A DNA stretch of 64,000 nt from a gamma proteobacterium symbiont of Ctena orbiculata (lineage in GTDB: Bacteria; Pseudomonadota; Gammaproteobacteria; Chromatiales; Chromatiaceae): positions 62,001 to 126,000 of the forward strand of contig QBVD01000044.1 of assembly GCA_003058525.1 (NCBI GenBank), read 5' to 3'. Within the stretch, counting starts at the first letter, position 1. The number at the start of each line of letters is the position of its first letter. The notes under the pieces are model-generated. The model worked only from the letters and a program-made list of their open reading frames with translations. It was not told the DNA's origin and did no database searches. Below are positions 60,386-64,000 of the stretch, in pieces. A program made the position numbers and the translations under genes.

Positions 60386-62278
60386 TTATTTTGCATAACC
60401 CAGGGTTTGTATGGAGGACGAGATCTCGTCCAGAATCGCAGGATCATCAATCGTGGCGGGCATCTTCCACTCCTGACCGTCGGCGATCTTCACCATTGTT
60501 CCCCGCAAGATCTTTCCTGAGCGTGTCTTGGGCAGACGTTTAACAATGGCGATGTGCTTAAATGCCGCGACTGGTCCAATCTGCTCTCGCACCCGCTTCA
60601 CCAATTCAGCAGCAAGCTCATCTGCGGAACGTTCGACACCCGACTTCAAAACAACAAACCCCAAAGGCAATTGCCCCTTCAAGGTATCGGATACGCCGAT
60701 CACAGCACACTCCGCCACATCGGCATGGCCCGCCAATACCTCTTCCATCTGACCCGTGGAGAGGCGATGTCCCGCCACGTTGATAACATCATCGGTACGG
60801 CTCATGATCCACAGATAGCCGTCTTCATCCTTGTATCCGGCATCACCCGTCAGGTAATACCCGGGATGGGCGCTCAGATAGGAGTCGATGAATCGTTGTT
60901 CGTTATTCCAAAGGGTTGGCAGGCACGCGGGGGGCAAGGGCTGTTTGATTACGATATCCCCCATCTCACCTGCAGGTTTTTCGACGCCCTGGTCATCAAG
61001 CACACGCACGTCATAACCCACCATGGATACCGTTGGAGAGCCGGCCTTTATCGGAAGTGGTTCAACACCCATGGGATTCGCGGCAATAGCCCAGCCTGTC
61101 TCGGTTTGCCACCAATGATCGATAACCGGTTTATCGAGCATGGTTTCAGCCCAGTGAAGCGTGTCAGGATCGCAACGCTCACCCGCAAGAAACAAGGCAT
61201 CCATACAGCCGATATCATACTTCGACATATAGGCGCCCTGCGGATCCTCTTTCTTGATTGCCCGGAACGCGGTTGGCGCAGTAAACAGCACTTTGACTTT
61301 ATATTCACTGATCATTCGCCAGAATGCGCCGGGATCGGGAGTACCGACCGGCTTGCCTTCGTATATGACGGTGGTGCAACCGGCTAACAGAGGACCGTAG
61401 ACAATATAGCTGTGGCCAACCACCCACCCGACATCGGATGCAGCCCAGTAGACATCACCCGCCTCAACATTGTAGATATTCTTCATCGACCAGAGCAGTG
61501 CTGCGGCATGTCCACCGTTGTCACGCACCACACCCTTGGGCTGGCCTGTGGTACCAGAGGTATAGAGGATATAGAGAGGATCTGTTGCCTCAACCGGAAC
61601 ACAATCGACGGGATCGGCCTGCGCCACTGACTCTTCCCAATCGAAATCTCGACCCTCCTGTAATTCAGCCGCCAATTGGGTCCGCTGTTTGATGATGCAC
61701 GTGGAAGGTTTATGCCGGGCTATCTCAATCGCCTCATCAAGCAGTGGCTTGTATGCGACCAAGCGGCTGGGCTCTATACCGCATGATGCGGAAAGTATCA
61801 TTTTAGGCTGACAGTCATCGATCCGTGTAGCCAGCTCTTTTGCCGCAAATCCACCAAAAACAACCGAATGAATAGCGCCAATTCGGGCGCATGCCAACAT
61901 GGCAATGGCCGCTTCCGGTATCATCGGCATATATATAATGACCCGATCGCCCTTTCCCACACCGTGGGACGCTATCACACCTGCCAGCCGGGCCACCGTA
62001 TCCCGCAGTTCGCTGTAGCTGTAGGCACGCTTCTGCTCTGTTACCGGACTGTCGTAAATCAACGCCAGGCGATCACCATTTCCCGCCTCCACATGGCGAT
62101 CCAAAGCGTTATAGCAGGTGTTGAACATTCCGCCACTAAACCAGCGTGGCGAAGGTTTGGCCGATTCATCCAAAACCTTATCCCAATTCTTGTACCAGTG
62201 CAGACCCTTGGCGACTGTACCCCAGAATACCTCAGGGTCATTCAACGACTGTTGATAGATCTCGGCATAACGTGACAT
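60386..62278 (-). CDS. prpE: Propionyl-CoA synthetase
   Basis: 630 residues of the AMP-forming acyl-CoA synthetase family. P-loop YTSGTTGQPKG, the aromatic block WWQTETGW, and the acetylation-site Lys589 in TRSGKILRG. Distinguished from acetyl-CoA synthetase by its overall PrpE-type length and GGFAAKELATRIDD. It activates propionate for PrpC. SD AGGAG precedes the start. Confidence 0.92.
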   Translation of the reverse strand: MSRYAEIYQQSLNDPEVFWGTVAKGLHWYKNWDKVLDESAKPSPRWFSGGMFNTCYNALDRHVEAGNGDRLALIYDSPVTEQKRAYSYSELRDTVARLAGVIASHGVGKGDRVIIYMPMIPEAAIAMLACARIGAIHSVVFGGFAAKELATRIDDCQPKMILSASCGIEPSRLVAYKPLLDEAIEIARHKPSTCIIKQRTQLAAELQEGRDFDWEESVAQADPVDCVPVEATDPLYILYTSGTTGQPKGVVRDNGGHAAALLWSMKNIYNVEAGDVYWAASDVGWVVGHSYIVYGPLLAGCTTVIYEGKPVGTPDPGAFWRMISEYKVKVLFTAPTAFRAIKKEDPQGAYMSKYDIGCMDALFLAGERCDPDTLHWAETMLDKPVIDHWWQTETGWAIAANPMGVEPLPIKAGSPTVSMVGYDVRVLDDQGVEKPAGEMGDIVIKQPLPPACLPTLWNNEQRFIDSYLSAHPGYYLTGDAGYKDEDGYLWIMSRTDDVINVAGHRLSTGQMEEVLAGHADVAECAVIGVSDTLKGQLPLGFVVLKSGVERSADELAAELVKRVREQIGPVAAFKHIAIVKRLPKTRSGKILRGTMVKIADGQEWKMPATIDDPAILDEISSSIQTLGYAK

Positions 62279-62313
62279 GTGTGGGAGCTCCTCTGGTGTT
62301 GTCTTATCTGATT

Positions 62314-62390
62314 AAGTGTCGACATATTTTTTTGAATTATGCTGTTAGAACCTATTTTATACTAAATATTTTCTATAATGTCGACACTTT
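62314..62390 (-). promoter_or_regulatory. prpE promoter with paired TGTCGACACTT operators
   Basis: Box 4 (62379-62390, TGTCGACACTTT on the plus strand) and box 3 (62314-62324, same 11 bases on the minus strand) are 62 bases apart centre to centre. As before gntR, one box supplies the -35 TCGACA (62379-62384), then a 17-base spacer and -10 TATAAA (62356-62361). Box 3 lies roughly 25-35 bases downstream of the start. Same architecture as the gntR promoter. Confidence 0.72.
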
Positions 62391-62794
62391 TCTGTAAATT
62401 TCTTGTTTTCGCCCAATATGGCTATGCACATAAATGTCCCAAACAGGTCAGGACCTGAGATGCCCGGAAAGTGATATCCGTTTGATTAGATTAAATAAAA
62501 GTAAGAATATCCCGGACTCAACTTAAATATGCACTAATCATGGCGCGTTGAGAGAAGTTTGGTGATTCCAAATGAACGACGAGCAACACAGAGTGGCGCT
62601 TTTTCTGGATACGCTATCTGATTGCCTGTGCTTTTATAGTATTCGATTGGCAACTCTATTGAGTGCGTAAATTGTAATTTGACTGCAATACACGAATATC
62701 CGCCAATCGCGCAAAGACATTAAGCCTGTGATATGGGCCCAGAAGAGAGGTTGTTTTAGTATGAAACAGCGGGGATTGGAAGTATAAAAAGCTG
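62391..62794. other. Intergenic region between prpE promoter and porin terminator
   Basis: About 400 AT-rich bases without a convincing gene. A 32-codon ORF from ATG 62572 lacks a ribosome binding site. Nothing else was identified. Confidence 0.35.
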
Positions 62795-62824
62795 AAAAAA
62801 AACGGGGCCGATAGGCCCCGTTTC
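62795..62824 (-). terminator. Terminator of the porin gene
   Basis: On the minus strand CGGGGCC-N4-GGCCCCG forms a stem followed by a run of eight T, about 27 bases after the porin stop. Textbook rho-independent terminator. Confidence 0.92.
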
Positions 62825-62850
62825 TCAACTCGAAATAGTCTTGTGAACTA

Positions 62851-63849
62851 TTAGAAGTTGTGGATCAGACCAGCGAAGAATGCATCAGTATCAACATCGG
62901 TCTCGTCCTCTTCATAATTGGTAAAGCCGACGTGAGCAATGGTGCGCTTGCTCATTGCATGCTCGTAACCAACGCTGAACTGAGTGACTTCGTTGTCGCC
63001 GCCGGAGATCTTCACACCGGGTGAGAAGGCCAGAGCGCTAGCGCTGAGGGTTGGAGAATCACCAACCAGGTACTGACCCTTGATCTTGCCAGAACCCACT
63101 TTGACGTGACCGCTTACACCAACTGCGTCGGAATCATCCAGGCTCAACAGGTCATCGGTATCCATAGCGGCATACATAACGCCTGCCTGCCACATGCCGC
63201 CGTTCCAGATCAGGGTGCCGCGCAGCAGCGAAGGATCGGCATCGGCAACCACGCCGAGATCATAGCTGTTGTAGGCCAGAGATGCGAAGATCGGGCCATT
63301 GTTGTAGAGACCGGCAATAGAGATGTGATCAGCAGGACCATCGAGTTCCCCACCGGCGCCATCACCCAACTCACCGGAAACCAGAGCGGCAACGACGGTC
63401 AGGCCGCCCATAGCGGGAGAGACGTATGCGATGACGTTGTCAACGCGGTCTTCGCCAGGCATTACGGATGCGATATCACCATTCGGCAGATCGCCGAACT
63501 CGTCGAATTTACCCTGCGCCATCTTCAGCGGGGTGTCGTGACGGCCCAACAGAGCGGTACCGAAGCCACCGGCCAAGCCGATGAACTGGTTACGATCACC
63601 AAGACCAGAACCTGCATCCTGGTTTACTTTGAATTCGAAGTGATAGAGAGCCTTGAGTCCGCCACCCAGGTCTTCGCTGCCTTTCACACCAACGCGAGAG
63701 TGGATGCTGTCCACGCCCCAAACGTCTTGATCACCATCATCAACATTTTCGATGATGAAGTGTGCTTTACCAAACAGAGTGGCATCAGCCATGACTGCGG
63801 CAGGAGCCACCAGTGCAGCTGCAATTGCCAGAGAGAGTACTTTTTTCAT
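62851..63849 (-). CDS. Gram-negative general porin
   Basis: 332 residues. Signal peptide 1-21 (AVMA cleavage), then beta strands with alternating aromatic residues and Gly-Asp turns, ending in Phe (AFFAGLIHNF), as outer-membrane porins do. Pattern HFIIENVDD, GVKGSEDLGGGLKALYHFEFKV and RNQFIGLAGGFGTALLGRHDTPLK is the gram-negative porin family (trimeric, 16 strands). Own promoter and terminator, so monocistronic and probably well expressed. Confidence 0.93.
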   Translation of the reverse strand: MKKVLSLAIAAALVAPAAVMADATLFGKAHFIIENVDDGDQDVWGVDSIHSRVGVKGSEDLGGGLKALYHFEFKVNQDAGSGLGDRNQFIGLAGGFGTALLGRHDTPLKMAQGKFDEFGDLPNGDIASVMPGEDRVDNVIAYVSPAMGGLTVVAALVSGELGDGAGGELDGPADHISIAGLYNNGPIFASLAYNSYDLGVVADADPSLLRGTLIWNGGMWQAGVMYAAMDTDDLLSLDDSDAVGVSGHVKVGSGKIKGQYLVGDSPTLSASALAFSPGVKISGGDNEVTQFSVGYEHAMSKRTIAHVGFTNYEEDETDVDTDAFFAGLIHNF

Positions 63850-63896
63850 TGAGTTAACTCCGAGAATTGATGGGTAGAAAATTGACTACGATGCGA

Positions 63897-63925
63897 ATAT
63901 TAGTCAACAGCGTGGCAAATTGCAA
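63897..63925 (-). promoter_or_regulatory. Porin promoter
   Basis: Minus strand -35 TTGCAA (63920-63925), 17-base spacer, -10 TAATAT (63897-63902), about 50 bases before the porin start, which has GGAG. Confidence 0.7.
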
Positions 63926-63957
63926 GTGTTTCTTTGCAAAAAAGACACAGAAAAAAT

Positions 63958-63984
63958 AGCTGTTGTAAATTTGCGACAACAACT
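63958..63984. repeat. Inverted repeat upstream of the porin promoter
   Basis: AGCTGTTGT and ACAACAACT arms (8 of 9 paired) with a nine-base loop lie ~35 bases upstream of the porin -35. It could be an activator site or the end of a gene beyond the window. Confidence 0.35.
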
Positions 63985-64000
63985 ATAAAGCAAGAATCAA

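Noticed and set aside
60554-61387. A 277-codon plus-strand frame opposite prpE
   Set aside because: Shadow of prpE, no ribosome binding site and no domain.
62572-62670. A 32-codon plus-strand ORF in the prpE-porin gap
   Set aside because: No Shine-Dalgarno, no recognisable peptide type, short enough to be chance.

Overview
The window comes from a gammaproteobacterium. The evidence is a complete rRNA operon (16S, tRNA-Ile, tRNA-Ala, 23S, 5S, minus strand) with gammaproteobacterial-type 16S sequence and boxA elements, together with tyrS, birA-coaX, erpA, argC and a methylcitrate cycle of the AcnD/PrpF type. Two bufferin loci, a Bacillus-type sdhCAB and several CHASE2 proteins would fit a free-living or symbiotic sulfur-oxidising lineage (Sedimenticola/Thiodiazotropha-like). 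That placement is inference, because no database search was possible.

Layout. 1-12.2 kb, minus strand: a tightly coupled five-gene operon. It starts with a CHASE2 sensor whose histidine-kinase core is degenerate. Next is a 1084-residue membrane protein with two CapC/PgsC-like (poly-gamma-glutamate synthesis) domains fused to two copies of a hydrolase-like domain, then a membrane-anchored beta-rich protein, then a small secreted paralogue of the hydrolase-like domain that keeps the putative catalytic His/Glu residues, and finally a large secreted protein cut by the window edge. This is the best candidate for an undescribed system, possibly for making or trimming an envelope polymer. 12.9-19 kb: a GH13 sucrose-phosphorylase-type enzyme (plus) facing a LysM-FecR / CHASE2-GGDEF-EAL pair (minus).

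19.4-27.7 kb: two bufferin (copper-binding RiPP) loci on the minus strand, bufA1-bufB-bufC-doxX and bufA2-bufB-bufC. They flank a plus-strand pair encoding an acetolactate-synthase-like ThDP enzyme and an FMN/Fe-S glutamate-synthase-like protein. 28-34.4 kb: a small membrane protein, a membrane-anchored 2Fe-2S ferredoxin, tRNA-Thr, and an operon of a membrane protein, an M61 peptidase, birA, coaX and a SPOR-like protein. 34.5-40.2 kb: the rRNA operon with two tandem promoters and a strong terminator.

40.3-52.9 kb: tyrS, divergent from an M23 murein endopeptidase plus anmK (peptidoglycan turnover and recycling), then sdhCAB, an OmpA-type lipoprotein, erpA, bactofilin, a coiled-coil DUF6776 protein, argC, a DUF4126 protein and a YefM-YoeB toxin-antitoxin pair with its palindromic operator. 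53-62.4 kb: the propionate (methylcitrate) locus gntR-prpB-prpC-acnD-prpF, with prpE upstream, all on the minus strand. Two promoters (gntR and prpE) each carry the same pair of TGTCGACACTT boxes about 62 bp apart. Every intergenic gap of the gntR-prpF operon contains an imperfect palindromic repeat, alternating between two repeat families. 62.8-63.9 kb: a general porin with promoter and terminator. No CRISPR array, phage or insertion sequence was seen.
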